Assembly: GCF_037126465.1 (NCBI RefSeq)
Contig: NC_088209.1
Coordinates: 12,656,052 to 12,720,051, forward strand
Reading direction: 5' to 3'
Length of the DNA stretch: 64,000 nt
From: Ornithodoros turicata
Lineage: Eukaryota; Arthropoda; Arachnida; Ixodida; Argasidae
Under the pieces are notes generated by a model. It was not told the DNA's origin and ran no database searches. It saw only the letters and a list, made by a program, of their open reading frames with translations. The position numbers and the translations under genes were made by a program. How positions within the stretch are numbered: the first letter of the stretch is position 1; every line of letters begins with the position of its first letter. Below, one piece after another: positions 1 to 11,180 of the stretch.

Positions 1-3000
1 CCTAAATTTCCCACTGTTGACAGGAGCAGGAACCCAGAGATTCCTTCCGCAGTGACAACAGTGGACCAATTGCTCTAAATTTCCCACTGTTGACAGGAGC
101 AGGAACCCAGAGATTCCCTCCGCAGTGACAACAGTGGACTAATTGCCCTAAATTTCCCACTGTTGACAGGAGCAGGAACCCAGAGATTCCCTCCGCAGTG
201 ACAACAGTGGCCTAATTGCCCTAAATTTCCCACTGTTGACAGGAGCAGGAACCCAGAGATTCCCTCCGCAGTGACAACAGTGGCCTAATTGCCCTAAATT
301 TCTCACTGTTGAGTGGAGCAGGAACCCAGAGATTCCCTCCGCAGTGACAACAGTGGACTAATTGCCCTAAATTTCCCACTGTTGACAGGAGCAGGAACCC
401 AGAGATTCCCTCCGCAGTGACAACAGTGGCCTAATTGCCCTAAATTTCCCACTGTTGACAGGAGCAGGAACCCAGAGATTCCCTCCGCAGTGACAACAGT
501 GGACTAATTGCTCTAAATTTCTCACTGTTGAGTGGAGCAGGAACCCAGAGATTCCCTCCGCAGTGACAACAGTGGCCTAATTGCCCTAAATTTCCCACTG
601 TTGACAGGAGCAGGAACCCAGAGATTCCCCCCGCAGTGACAACAGTGGACCAATTGCTCTAAATTTCCCACTGTTGAGAGGAGCAGGAACCCAGAGATTC
701 CCTCCGCAGTGACAACAGTGGCCTAATTGCCCTAAATTTCCCACTGTTGACAGGAGCAGGAACCCAGAGATTCCCTCCGCAGTGACAACAGTGGACCAAT
801 TGCTCTAAATTTCCCACTGTTGAGAGGAGCAGGAACCCAGAGATTCCCTCCGCAGTGACAACAGTGGCCTAATTGCCCTAAATTTCCCACTGTTGACAGG
901 AGCAGGAACCCAGAGATTCCCTCCGCAGTGACAACAGTGGACTAATTGCCCTAAATTTCCCACTGTTGACAGGAGCAGGAACCCAGAGATTCCCTCCGCA
1001 GTGACAACAGTGGCCTAATTGCCCTAAATTTCCCACTGTTGACAGGAGCAGGAACCCAGAGATTCCCTCCGCAGTGACAACAGTGGACTAATTGCTCTAA
1101 ATTTCTCACTGTTGAGTGGAGCAGGAACCCAGAGATTCCCTCCGCAGTGACAACAGTGGCCTAATTGCCCTAAATTTCCCACTGTTGACAGGAGCAGGAA
1201 CCCAGAGATTCCCTCCGCAGTGACAACAGTGGACCAATTGCTCTAAATTTCCCACTGTTGAGAGGAGCAGGAACCCAGAGATTCCCTCCGCAGTGACAAC
1301 AGTGGCCTAATTGCCCTAAATTTCCCACTGTTGACAGGAGCAGGAACCCAGAGATTCCCTCCGCAGTGACAACAGTGGACCAATTGCTCTAAATTTCCCA
1401 CTGTTGAGAGGAGCAGGAACCCAGAGATTCCCTCCGCAGTGACAACAGTGGCCTAATTGCCCTAAATTTCCCACTGTTGACAGGAGCAGGAACCCAGAGA
1501 TTCCCTCCGCAGTGACAACAGTGGACCAATTGCTCTAAATTTCCCACTGTTGAGAGGAGCAGGAACCCAGAGATTCCCTCCGCAGTGACAACAGTGGCCT
1601 AATTGCCCTAAATTTCCCACTGTTGACAGGAGCAGGAACCCAGAGATTCCCTCCGCAGTGACAACAGTGGCCTAATTGCCCTAAATTTCCCACTGTTGAC
1701 AGGAGCAGGAACCCAGAGATTCCCTCCGCAGTGACAACAGTGGACTAATTGCTCTAAATTTCTCACTGTTGAGTGGAGCAGGAACCCAGAGATTCCCTCC
1801 GCAGTGACAACAGTGGCCTAATTGCCCTAAATTTCCCACTGTTGACAGGAGCAGGAACCCAGAGATTCCCTCCGCAGTGACAACAGTGGACTAATTGCCC
1901 TAAATTTCCCACTGTTGACAGGAGCAGGAACCCAGAGATTCCCTCCGCAGTGACAACAGTGGCCTAATTGCCCTAAATTGCCCACTGTTGACAGGAGCAG
2001 GAACCCAGAGATTCCCTCCGCAGTGACAACAGTGGACCAATTGCTCTAAATTTCCCACTGTTGAGAGGAGCAGGAACCCAGAGATTCCCTCCGCAGTGAC
2101 AACAGTGGCCTAATTGCCCTAAATTTCCCACTGTTGACAGGAGCAGGAACCCAGAGATTCCCTCCGCAGTGACAACAGTGGACCAATTGCTCTAAATTTC
2201 CCACTGTTGAGAGGAGCAGGAACCCAGAGATTCCCTCCGCAGTGACAACAGTGGCCTAATTGCCCTAAATTTCCCACTGTTGAGAGGAGCAGGAACCCAG
2301 AGATTCCCTCCGCAGTGACAACAGTGGCCTAATTGCCCTAAATTTCCCACTGTTGACAGGAGCAGGAACCCAGAGATTCCCTCCGCAGTGACAACAGTGG
2401 ACCAATTGCTCTAAATTTCCCACTGTTGAGAGGAGCAGGAACCCAGAGATTCCCTCCGCAGTGACAACAGTGGCCTAATTGCCCTAAATTTCCCACTGTT
2501 GACAGGAGCAGGAACCCAGAGATTCCCTCCGCAGTGACAACAGTGGACCAATTGCTCTAAATTTCCCACTGTTGAGAGGAGCAGGAACCCAGAGATTCCC
2601 TCCGCAGTGACAACAGTGGCCTAATTGCCCTAAATTTCCCACTGTTGACAGGAGCAGGAACCCAGAGATTCCCTCCGCAGTGACAACAGTGGACCAATTG
2701 CTCTAAATTTCTCACTGTTGAGTGGAGCAGGAACCCAGAGATTCCCTCCGCAGTGACAACAGTGGCCTAATTGCCCTAAATTTCCCACTGTTGACAGGAG
2801 CAGGAACCCAGAGATTCCCTCCGCAGTGACAACAGTGGACCAATTGCCCTAAATTTCTCACTGTTGAGTGGAGCAGGAACCCAGAGATTCCCTCCGCAGT
2901 GACAACAGTGGCCTAATTGCCCTAAATTTCCCACTGTTGACAGGAGCAGGAACCCAGAGATTCCCTCCGCAGTGACAACAGTGGACCAATTGCTCTAAAT

Positions 3001-4812
3001 TTCTCACTGTTGAGTGGAGCAGGAACCCAGAGATTCCCTCCGCAGTGACAACAGTGGCCTAATTGCCCTAAATTTCCCACTGTTGACAGGAGCAGGAACC
3101 CAGAGATTCCCTCCGCAGTGACAACAGTGGACCAATTGCTCTAAATTTCTCACTGTTGAGTGGAGCAGGAACCCAGAGATTCCCTCCGCAGTGACAACAG
3201 TGGCCTAATTGCCCTAAATTTCCCACTGTTGACAGGAGCAGGAATCCAGAGATTCCCTCCGCAGTGACAACAGTGGACCAATTGCTCTAAATTTCTCACT
3301 GTTGAGTGGAGCAGGAACCCAGAGATTCCCTCCGCAGTGACAACAGTGGCCTAATTGCCCTAAATTTCCCACTGTTGACAGGAGCAGGAACCCAGAGATT
3401 CCCTCCGCAGTGACAACAGTGGACCAATTGCTCTAAATTTCCCACTGTTGAGAGGAGCAGGAACCCAGAGATTCCCTCCGCAGTGACAACAGTGGCCTAA
3501 TTGCCCTAAATTTCCCACTGTTGACAGGAGCAGGAACCCAGAGATTCCCTCCGCAGTGACAACAGTGGACCAATTGCTCTAAATTTCCCACTGTTGAGAG
3601 GAGCAGGAACCCAGAGATTCCCTCCGCAGTGACAACAGTGGCCTAATTGCCCTAAATTTCCCACTGTTGACAGGAGCAGGAACCCAGAGATTCCCTCCGC
3701 AGTGACAACAGTGGACCAATTGCTCTAAATTTCCCACTGTTGAGAGGAGCAGGAACCCAGAGATTCCCTCCGCAGTGACAACAGTGGCCTAATTGCCCTA
3801 AATTTCCCACTGTTGACAGGAGCAGGAACCCAGAGATTCCCTCCGCAGTGACAACAGTGGACTAATTGCTCTAAATTTCTCACTGTTGAGTGGAGCAGGA
3901 ACCCAGAGATTCCCTCCGCAGTGACAACAGTGGCCTAATTGCCCTAAATTTCCCACTGTTGACAGGAGCAGGAACCCAGAGATTCCCTCCGCAGTGACAG
4001 CAGTGGACCAATTGCTCTAAATTTCCCACTGTTGAGAGGAGCAGGAACCCAGAGATTCCCTCCGCAGTGACAACAGTGGCCTAATTGCCCTAAATTTCCC
4101 ACTGTTGACAGGAGCAGGAACCCAGAGATTCCCTCCGCAGTGACAACAGTGGACCAATTGCTCTAAATTTCCCACTGTTGAGAGGAGCAGGAACCCAGAG
4201 ATTCCCTCCGCAGTGACAACAGTGGCCTAATTGCCCTAAATTTCCCACTGTTGACAGGAGCAGGAACCCAGAGATTCCCTCCGCAGTGACAACAGTGGAC
4301 CAATTGCTCTAAATTTCCCACTGTTGAGAGGAGCAGGAACCCAGAGATTCCCTCCGCAGTGACAACAGTGGCCTAATTGCCCTAAATTTCCCACTGTTGA
4401 CAGGAGCAGGAACCCAGAGATTCCCTCCGCAGTGACAACAGTGGACCAATTGCTCTAAATTTCCCACTGTTGAGAGGAGCAGGAACCCAGAGATTCCCTC
4501 CGCAGTGACAACAGTGGCCTAATTGCCCTAAATTTCCCACTGTTGACAGGAGCAGGAACCCAGAGATTCCCTCCGCAGTGACAACAGTGGACCAATTGCT
4601 CTAAATTTCCCACTGTTGAGAGGAGCAGGAACCCAGAGATTCCCTCCGCAGTGACAACAGTGGCCTAATTGCCCTAAATTTCCCACTGTTGACAGGAGCA
4701 GGAACCCAGAGATTCCCTCCGCAGTGACAACAGTGGACTAATTGCTCTAAATTTCTCACTGTTGAGTGGAGCAGGAACCCAGAGATTCCCTCCGCAGTGA
4801 CAACAGTGGCCT
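1..4812. repeat. 73-bp satellite array with 146-bp dimer periodicity
   Basis: About 66 head-to-tail copies of a 73-bp monomer fill this stretch without interruption; the CTAAAT landmark recurs at 2, 75 and 148, giving the period directly. Each monomer carries a 9-bp inverted repeat, CCACTGTTG and CAACAGTGG, at the ends of a 54-bp stem-loop unit, followed by a 19-bp A/T-rich spacer. Two main monomer classes exist. One has GTTGACAGGAGC and is usually followed by the spacer GGACCAATTGCT. The other has GTTGAGAGGAGC or GTTGAGTGGAGC and is followed by GGCCTAATTGCC. Beyond about position 600 they alternate, so the higher-order unit is 146 bp. The first 600 bases are less regular. The array is open at the left window edge, so its true length is unknown. 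No reading frame persists, because 73 is not a multiple of three. Confidence 0.98.
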
Positions 4813-6147
4813 AGACATCAATTGCATGCTGTTCTCTGCTTCTGGCATTTTCAACCAACTGCTGAAACTTGATAATAAAAACAGCAGTGGTCCCGACACA
4901 ATTTCAAGTGCCTTCCTGTCGAGATATGCCGAATGGATGTCGAAGTACTTAGAAATAATTTTTACTAAATCAATTTCTTCCGGACAAGTGCCTCGTATTT
5001 GGAAGGAAGCTATTGTTGTACCAATTTTTAAATCGGGCAACAAGCAGTTAGTACAGAACTACCGACCTATCTCATTGACTTCTTCCACTTGTAAACTCTT
5101 TCAGCGCGTATTGCGTAATCACATCTCTGACTTCTTGGAATCGTACTCCTTATTATCTGACCGTCAGCATGGATTTCGACGAGGGTATTCTACCGCTACT
5201 CAGCTTATTGAACTTGTACACAGTCTTGCAAGTGCTATAAATGCTAACAGACAATCTGATGTTATATTTATAGATTTTAGGAAAGCCTTTGACAGCGTGT
5301 CTCATCGTAAGCTCATATTTAAATTACGTTCTTTGTTTATCAATGACATTGTAAAGGACGTTCCGGCAGAGATAAGGTTGTACGCGGATGACTGTGTTGT
5401 TTACACAGAGGTGGCAGCCTACATGCAGTGATCAGTTAACACTTCAGGAATCCCTAAATAAGATAGTTACTTGGTGTAGTGACTGGGGTATGGATATAAA
5501 TTCAGAAAAGTGTGCAATGGTAACTTTCACCCGTCGCCACAATCCACTACTTTTTTACTATAAAATTGATGGGTTGCCCGTAATTAGGGTCGATGCTTAT
5601 AAATATTTAGGGGTTACCCTGAACTCTAAGCTTCCTTGGTCTCCTCACATAGAGAATATATGCTCTAAAGCTCTGAAAAAGGTAGGCTATTTGAGGAAGT
5701 CTCTGAAATTTTCAACTGTCAAGACTAAGCTGCTTGCGTACAAAACTCTGGTACGTCCAGTTCTGGAGTATGCTTGCGAAGCCTTGAACCCTTACCGCAA
5801 TTCCGGTATTGAAAAGCTCGAGCAGGTCCAGAGTAAGGCAGTCAGATTTATCTTGGCGAGATACGACCCTTTGTTTTCGCCTAGTACAGCGCTTCACGAT
5901 CTTGGTCGCACCCTCCCTCTCAGGACTTTTCACGCGATCATTAACAACAAACTGAAGATTTCTTTTGATAAATTTCATATCGTGTAGTCTGCTTCAAGTA
6001 TAGTTTTTTTCCGTGTTGTGTCACCGTCTGGAACACATTTGGACGGCACTGTTCGCGAGCTGCCTGTAGATCGTTTTTTTTTTATGCACTCCTGCAATAG
6101 CCTCTAGTGAGGTTGCAGTATATGCAAATAAATAAATAAATAAATAA
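4813..6147 (+). mobile_element. 5'-truncated non-LTR retrotransposon (Jockey/CR1-like LINE)
   Basis: This is the 3' part of a LINE. It abuts the satellite on the left without a spacer and ends on the right in an AAAT simple-repeat tail (6126-6147), as in many non-LTR elements. It encodes a reverse transcriptase (described separately) followed by about 135 bases of 3' untranslated sequence. The upstream endonuclease and ORF1 regions are absent. I could not identify a convincing target-site duplication, because the left flank is satellite and the right flank is a TAAC-rich repeat. The exact left boundary is uncertain by some tens of bases. Confidence 0.85.
4820..5987 (+). pseudogene. LINE reverse transcriptase, internally deleted and frameshifted
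   Basis: The first frame (to 5431) shows the usual non-LTR RT blocks in order. SSGPDTISSAFL comes first, then WKEAIVVPIFKSG and NYRPISLTS, then RQHGFRRG. Next is catalytic motif A, IFIDFRKAFDSVSH, at about 5263-5310, and motif C, RLYADDCVVY, at about 5374-5403. Motif B (SGVPQGS in relatives) is missing: LRSL is followed at once by FINDIV, an apparent in-frame loss of some 60-70 codons near 5335. A frameshift near 5412-5425 moves the sequence into a second frame. That frame continues with DQLTLQESLNKI, the thumb-like KYLGVTLN segment and a C-terminal region with VRPVLEYACE, ending at 5987. With no motif B and a broken frame it cannot make active enzyme. The open frame extends left into the last satellite monomer (to 4766), but that part has no recognisable RT homology. 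Confidence 0.85.
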
Positions 6148-6220
6148 CTGTAACTTAGTTACTCAACCAAGAAAGTAACTATAACTGCAACTCAGTTACT
6201 TTCTAGAAGTAACTTACCCA
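6148..6220. repeat. TAAC/GTTA-rich degenerate repeat
   Basis: Short stretch full of GTAACT, AGTTAC and TTACTT words. The same composition recurs at 10093-10200 and 10424-10625, so it is a dispersed degenerate family. No coding potential. Confidence 0.5.
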
Positions 6221-7434
6221 AGACTGCTCTCAGTATAACCCTCCTTTTTCTTGGGGAGGGGGAGCAGCTGTAGCAGCGCAGACGAAGATTGACACCTGGC
6301 TCGTGCCACGCCCATTCCTCGGCCATCTTTCGATCCACAATAATAAACCAGTTCGTACAGCGCACTGCTTGAGAGTGTAGTCGCGTTCCTTGACGCTCGC
6401 TTACAATATCATCACACCGTCTTATCTGAGCAATGAGGTGACATTTAACGTGACTCGACACCCCGTCTGATCTGTCGAGCTACTCATCAGGAGGCACCCT
6501 GTAAAATATTCTCGCTCTGCGGTGCATTATAGCTGCGCGCGCAATCGAATTTTCAAAACAGCCCGAGAATGCAGCCGAGGACGATCAACACCACCTGCGA
6601 GAGGAAGCCTGCGCATTGCCTCCTTTCTCTCTTTCAATTAAGAAACAGAATTCGTCCGCTACTGCAATGGACCATTTCCGACAATGCGTATGCGCATGCC
6701 CAGCCCTTAGAGTCCGCCATTTTTGAGCGGAAAACATCGCCATGAACCCACCTGCGGGCGACTGTCATGTTCATTGTGGGGAGATAATCGGTTTCAAGGT
6801 TACGCGGACGTTTGAGGTCTGGTAATGAGTACAATGCGCTTTCACTCTTTCCGCATTCTTCTTCCAATCTTCTCTTCTCCTTTCCCACGCAACGTACGTG
6901 CCAGTTCGTAAAGCGTCACCATTATTGGGGGGAAAGACACGACGTTCGACATTCCACCGCCAGGGGCGACGCGAATATGGAAAAGGTCCATTCACCGTTC
7001 TGCGAGTTCAAGAACCCGCAAACGATTGCGGCTGACCTGGGACCCGCAGACCTAAATGTTTAGACAAAAAGTGCGAGGCGCTTTCCAGAAAATCAGTTTT
7101 TTAGAAAGATCGAGACCGTTTTGCGCTTTATTTCCAAATTTTTCCATTCAGTACGCGGGGACGTTCAACTACGACTCGCAGGTGACGGTTGTTCTTCCCC
7201 ATGGCCACGACCGCTGAAAGCACGTTCGTGATTGGCCACGGCCGTTGAAAACAGGATCCTGATTGGCGGGCTCTTAATTGTTACGTCACGTCGACGAGCG
7301 TGCAGGCTTTCTTGGGACGACGGACACGATCCTCGTGTGACGTGGAACGGTCCCCCCAGTGGCCTTTTGTTTCCCTTTGTTCCTTTCTTCTCAGCTTATA
7401 CGCGCCGCTGACACGTACTGTTTGAGCTGCGCCG
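6221..7434. other. Unassigned sequence, no gene recognised
   Basis: Only short chance frames are present. Around 7215-7300 there are two ATTGG (inverted CCAAT) boxes and a TTACGTCACG CRE-like word in G/C-rich sequence, which could be promoter-like. No associated coding exon was found, so function is not claimed. Confidence 0.4.
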
Positions 7435-7640
7435 CTATACGTCACGAATCACGTGCCCCGGGATCATAGTACGTCATGAGTTCACCTCGTTCTGCGATGC
7501 GCTCTTTTCACAGGAGAAGATTTTTGAACAGAGGTCGCGCGGGCGCTCTGAAGGTGATCACCGCTCATCATTCTTTCGCGGGAGCTCCTTTTATTTGTTG
7601 CAGAACACACCGCAGAAAAAATAAAATAAAGAGAAAAAGA
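7435..7640 (+). repeat. Dispersed repeat family, copy 1 (partial)
   Basis: This stretch is homologous to the reverse complement of 18810-19015. Shared landmarks are CACGTG near the start, a CTCGTTCTGCGATGCGCTCT-like block, GGAGCTCCTTTTATT and TGCAGAACACACCGCAG. It is non-coding and its element class is unknown. Confidence 0.55.
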
Positions 7641-8112
7641 AAAGGAAAACAAGAATCGGGATCGCCTTAGTCCTCTTTTAAACCGTATAATACATTTTTA
7701 CTTCACTTTTAATTGATTTTGAGCCGGAGCCCCATTGGTGCTCATAGAAAGCTGAACAATATGAAGTAGGTCAGCGTTCCCAATGCAACGTGCCTTACCA
7801 AAGATGATTTCATTTCGGTCTCAGCAAATAATGAAACACGACTCAGGCAGCACTTGTCTGCAACCCACTGGTACACGGAAGTAGCAGTTGACGTAGTCCG
7901 CAAACATGCCCTTTCAGTGTGTCAGTGTGCCGGCCATCTCAAAGATCGATGCATCGAAAGGTCGCAAGGCCAGTTCCTCCGACGCTCACCCCATTCTCTA
8001 GATCGTGACATCCTGAGAACGGGCCTTCCGTTTTATGGAGACGTAATCCGGAGAAAGTTGGCCATACGACGCTCTAAAAAGCATCGAACTCTTTCCCCAG
8101 TGTATAAGGTGG
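7641..8112. other. Unassigned sequence
   Basis: An A/T-rich part with AAATAAA-like runs at 7618-7640 leads into unremarkable sequence. Nothing recognisable. Confidence 0.4.
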
Positions 8113-8436
8113 TACCAGCTCCGGTGGCGCAGCGGTAACGCGTGCGCTTGGAGACTGGGAGGTCCGCGGTTCGAATCCGCGGGCCGGCTGTGCCATCTGG
8201 GGTTATTCCTGGGTTTCCCTCAGATGTGTAATAGGCGTATGCCGGCACACTTCCCCTGAAGTCGGCCCATGGACGCAGCTATCCTCCCCCCGAGCGGATT
8301 CCGCTCGGTCTTCCACTTCACCCTTTCCTCTCCTCCTCTCCACACCCTTTCCCTTCCCGAGAAACATGCCGCCTAATCAGGCAGGCAGACCTCTCGGGTT
8401 CCTCCCAACGACACTCCTCCTCCTCCTGTATAAGGT
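8113..8436 (+). mobile_element. tRNA-derived SINE (tick Ruka-like)
   Basis: The head is tRNA-like. It has an A box in GGTGGCGCAGCGGTAACGCG and a B box GGTTCGAATCC inside a T-arm CGCGGTTCGAATCCGCG. The body carries the shared tail CTGTGCCATCTGGGGTT, CCTGGGTTTCCCTCAGA and GAAGTCGGCCCA, also seen in SINEs at 12795, 21165 and 36174 (minus). The tail has TCCTCC repeats. Ruka-type SINEs with this architecture are known from hard ticks; the family name is assigned by resemblance. The acceptor stem is not conserved, so this is not a functional tRNA gene. Confidence 0.8.
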
Positions 8437-8999
8437 GCTTGTCACTGAGCCGGCTCTCATGTAGCGCACCTCCTCTGTTTGAAAGGGCAAGTGTCACAGT
8501 GCGCTCAGGAATGTGATAGAAGTTTTCGAATGAGTAAACGTCACTGTGTGGCTAGGATATTGCTGAGCGACTAGTGCCATGTTTTCTCGTGTTCTACGTT
8601 TCTCCTGTCACCTACCTTGATGGATCCACAGTATACCAACCAGCTTAAGAGTTGCTGAATCGGCGGGCGATAAGGTTGTTTTGGTGTTGTCTTTAGGCTG
8701 CGTGCCCGAACTCGCCCTGGGGTACCCACGCTGGGACACAAAATCAGTACTGAGAGAGAAGACGGACCGCTAACATACCTGTTCGAGGCGAGCTAACTAC
8801 GTTTTCTATACAGAGCCAAGCACGTTGGCTGCTATCTAAGAAATACATTCCTAGCTAAATTTTTGAAACCACGGGCTGAGCAAGGGAAGATTTTGGAACA
8901 ATGAAAGTGTAAAACTAGAACAACTCTTCCGTTCTGCCACTCTTCCGTGCTTTACGCTCTTTTACTGTAAGAGTTGTACATTTTAGAAACCTCGCATTT
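8437..8999. other. Unassigned sequence
   Basis: No exon, repeat end or RNA gene recognised. Confidence 0.4.
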
Positions 9000-9480
9000 C
9001 CAACTCAGTGGAATAGCCACCCGACAGAGACTCGGGGAAGGCACGTTGGACGGGGGACACTTGACGCCTCGGGGGGTCTTCGCGACCAGATGCTCGCTGG
9101 CAATAAATCAGTAGAGTGGGCCAAGGAAGATGCACTGTCCAAAGTTGCACGGTGCACGGATTGACAGCTTGGTCCGTTACCCATAAATACCGAGTAGTGG
9201 GCGGACAATTAGGAGGTGCCTGGTTCGGTCTAAATTCAAACTAGGCCAACCATGAGTTGGAGACGTTTGAACCGGGCTTCTGGGATTGCTGTTTGCTGGC
9301 GGGGGTTGTGTCTCAAATGTCACCCTTTTAAGCGGAGGACACAGGAAAATCCGTGTGGTGGAAGCCGCAACGACTTGATGAAGACGAGGCGAAAGCCCCG
9401 TGACTTCAGTCGCTATAGTATTGTCTTGTATATAGTTATGTAAATAACTATGTAAATAAAGCCCAGTTATTGTTCGAAAA
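9000..9480 (+). other. Possible solo LTR-like segment
   Basis: The segment ends with TATATAGTTATGTAAATAAC and a following AATAAA polyadenylation-type signal at about 9454, then a short downstream region. This resembles the U3-R-U5 layout of some LTRs. I cannot see matching TG...CA ends or a target duplication, so this is tentative. Confidence 0.2.
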
Positions 9481-9685
9481 TACCGCCTGTCGGACGTCTC
9501 TTGGGAATATCTCCGATCTGTGAGCTACATCAACGGACCATCTTCCAGCAACAACGGAAGAAACTTTACTTTTACTGTACCTTTTACGCTTCTTGAGGTG
9601 TACCCGAAAAGTGACAGGGTGAAGTAAGACTCGGAAGAAGGGAATCCGCGAGCTACGACGAAAGGAGGGTAATATCCCCATTTAA

Positions 9686-9705
9686 TTCTCTCTCTCTCTC
9701 TCTCT
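9686..9705. repeat. CT microsatellite
   Basis: About ten uninterrupted TC/CT units. Confidence 0.9.
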
Positions 9706-10092
9706 GTTTATTTGCTCCGTCAACTTTCATTGTTCCGATACGTCCTGCTTGGTAATAGAGAAGACTCGCAACGAGTACAGTATACGGATAACTTATCGCC
9801 TTTATTGTTCATGCTCGTGAAAAATTGGTCCAGACAAGAAATACCCAGTCATACGTATACACTAAACAAACCTAGCCCGTACGCTGGCGCAGTGACTGCC
9901 GACGGTCCTGTGGCTCTTCTGGGGCTCCGTAATAGTTCTCGCTGAAATAACAAAGAAAAGCTGAGACAACATCCGCGAACGACGCTTTTCGCATTAGCCC
10001 TGCACGACCGAAGAACGGCAAGTATAAGTCAGTCACGTCCTGCTCTTGTGCCTATATTGGGTGCTGTAGCGGGCACCACCACTCTACGCAGT

Positions 10093-10625
10093 CACGGGTA
10101 AGTTACTTTAAAAAAGTCACTAACTAGCCTGCAAAAAAATGTAACTGAGTTACAGTTACAGCTACGGTGTTAAAGTAACTCGGTAACTGTACAGTTGCCT
10201 CATAACAGAGAGAAAAAAAAGTCGAATAAATGTATTATCATAAACTTTGGTTTCGCGCTTCTATTGTGCTAGCATATAGTTTACCGAGTTGTAATATACA
10301 GGCGACTTCCCACGAGCACTAACAGCACGATGGGGGTTAGGCCATCCTGGCTGCGTGCAAAAGGTGACGAGATTAGTGGATGGGAAGAACGATGCTAGGG
10401 GACTGCAGTACCTGAGAAAATCAGTTACAGCTACATTTTACGGGTACTCTAAACAAAAGCGGTATATAGTTACAAGCAGGGCCGGCCGGTGGCTATGCTT
10501 TTCGCCTCCGAGGCTACCCGAAAGTTACATTGGCGTCCATTCATGCGGACTCTTGACACCCGCAAACTCCAGCACTGGTTGCAAGTTACTTTCGTAGAAA
10601 AACATAGTTACGGTTACAAGTTACT
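10093..10625. repeat. TAAC/GTTA-rich degenerate repeat, larger copy
   Basis: Two clusters (10093-10200 and 10424-10625) are rich in GTAACTGAGTTAC-like words, matching the type at 6148. The middle 10201-10420 is unassigned. A GGCCGGCC site lies at about 10482. Confidence 0.45.
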
Positions 10626-10798
10626 GCCCAATATGGACTCTCTACGTCGCGACTAGTACAGTGCGTCGACACCGAAACTACAGGAGCCGTATATAGGCGA
10701 CACCTGGCGGCATTGTGACTCCACCCGGAAGTCTGCCCTGTATGGGTGCACCCATTAAGGTGCACTCTACTGTGCTCTACTCTTATAATTCCCCACGA

Positions 10799-10890
10799 TT
10801 ACTCTGCCGGAGTAATTCCACGGTCCCTTGATAGCTTTCTTGAAGCTGGAAGCCTTGAAGCTATCAAGGGACTGTGGTAATTCTGTTAAG
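10799..10890. repeat. Hairpin, about 21-bp stem
   Basis: CCACGGTCCCTTGATAGCTT on the left pairs with AAGCTATCAAGGGACTGTGG on the right with one mismatch, around a loop of roughly 20 bases that itself repeats CTTGAAGC. It is a compact fold of a size compatible with a small RNA precursor or a MITE remnant. No evidence separates these. Confidence 0.6.
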
Positions 10891-10966
10891 GTTGACGGAC
10901 CACATTTCTAGCCGTTCTTAGGTAGAACATGAAGATATGCTGTATACAGCAAATAGCGCGCTTTAC

Positions 10967-11180
10967 CATCCTGGGACGTTGATGGGCTCGTCGCACGCCC
11001 TAGTGTTGGGGTTGAACACGTTCCCGTAGTCGCAGGACAGAAGACGTGGCAACCTCTTGCCGTAAAAGGTGGCGACACAGACGTAATGTTTGGCACAGTC
11101 CGACGGGTGAGCATACGGCGGGTTCACGAAGTCTTGGAGCTCATACTGCGATGGTTCGGGACACCGGAAGTTCAGGAAAG
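10967..11180 (-). CDS. CPAP3/obstructor-like chitin-binding protein, exon 4 (third CBM14 domain)
   Basis: Minus-strand exon with acceptor ...TCATGCAG before 11180 and donor GTAAAG after 10967. It encodes the third peritrophin-A (CBM14) domain, about residues 148-213 of the assembled protein. Key residues are FRC, HPSDC, HYVC, LLSC and RAC. Five cysteines are whole. The sixth should be the split codon TG at the donor, completed by the first base of the next exon; families of this type have VPGC here, and the sequence reads VPG then TG. Read without splicing, the frame would run through Trp to a stop, which supports the donor. The exon enters in phase 1, joining to GAE-A in exon 3. The AHPSDCAKHYVC spacing matches the third domain of Gasp/obstructor proteins. 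The following exon was not found at lower coordinates, so the C-terminal tail is unknown. Confidence 0.82.

Noticed and set aside
1..4812. CRISPR array
   Set aside because: Continuous 73-bp monomers with no unique spacers; eukaryotic context.
8113..8190. tRNA gene
   Set aside because: A and B boxes are present, but acceptor and anticodon stems are degraded and a SINE body follows.
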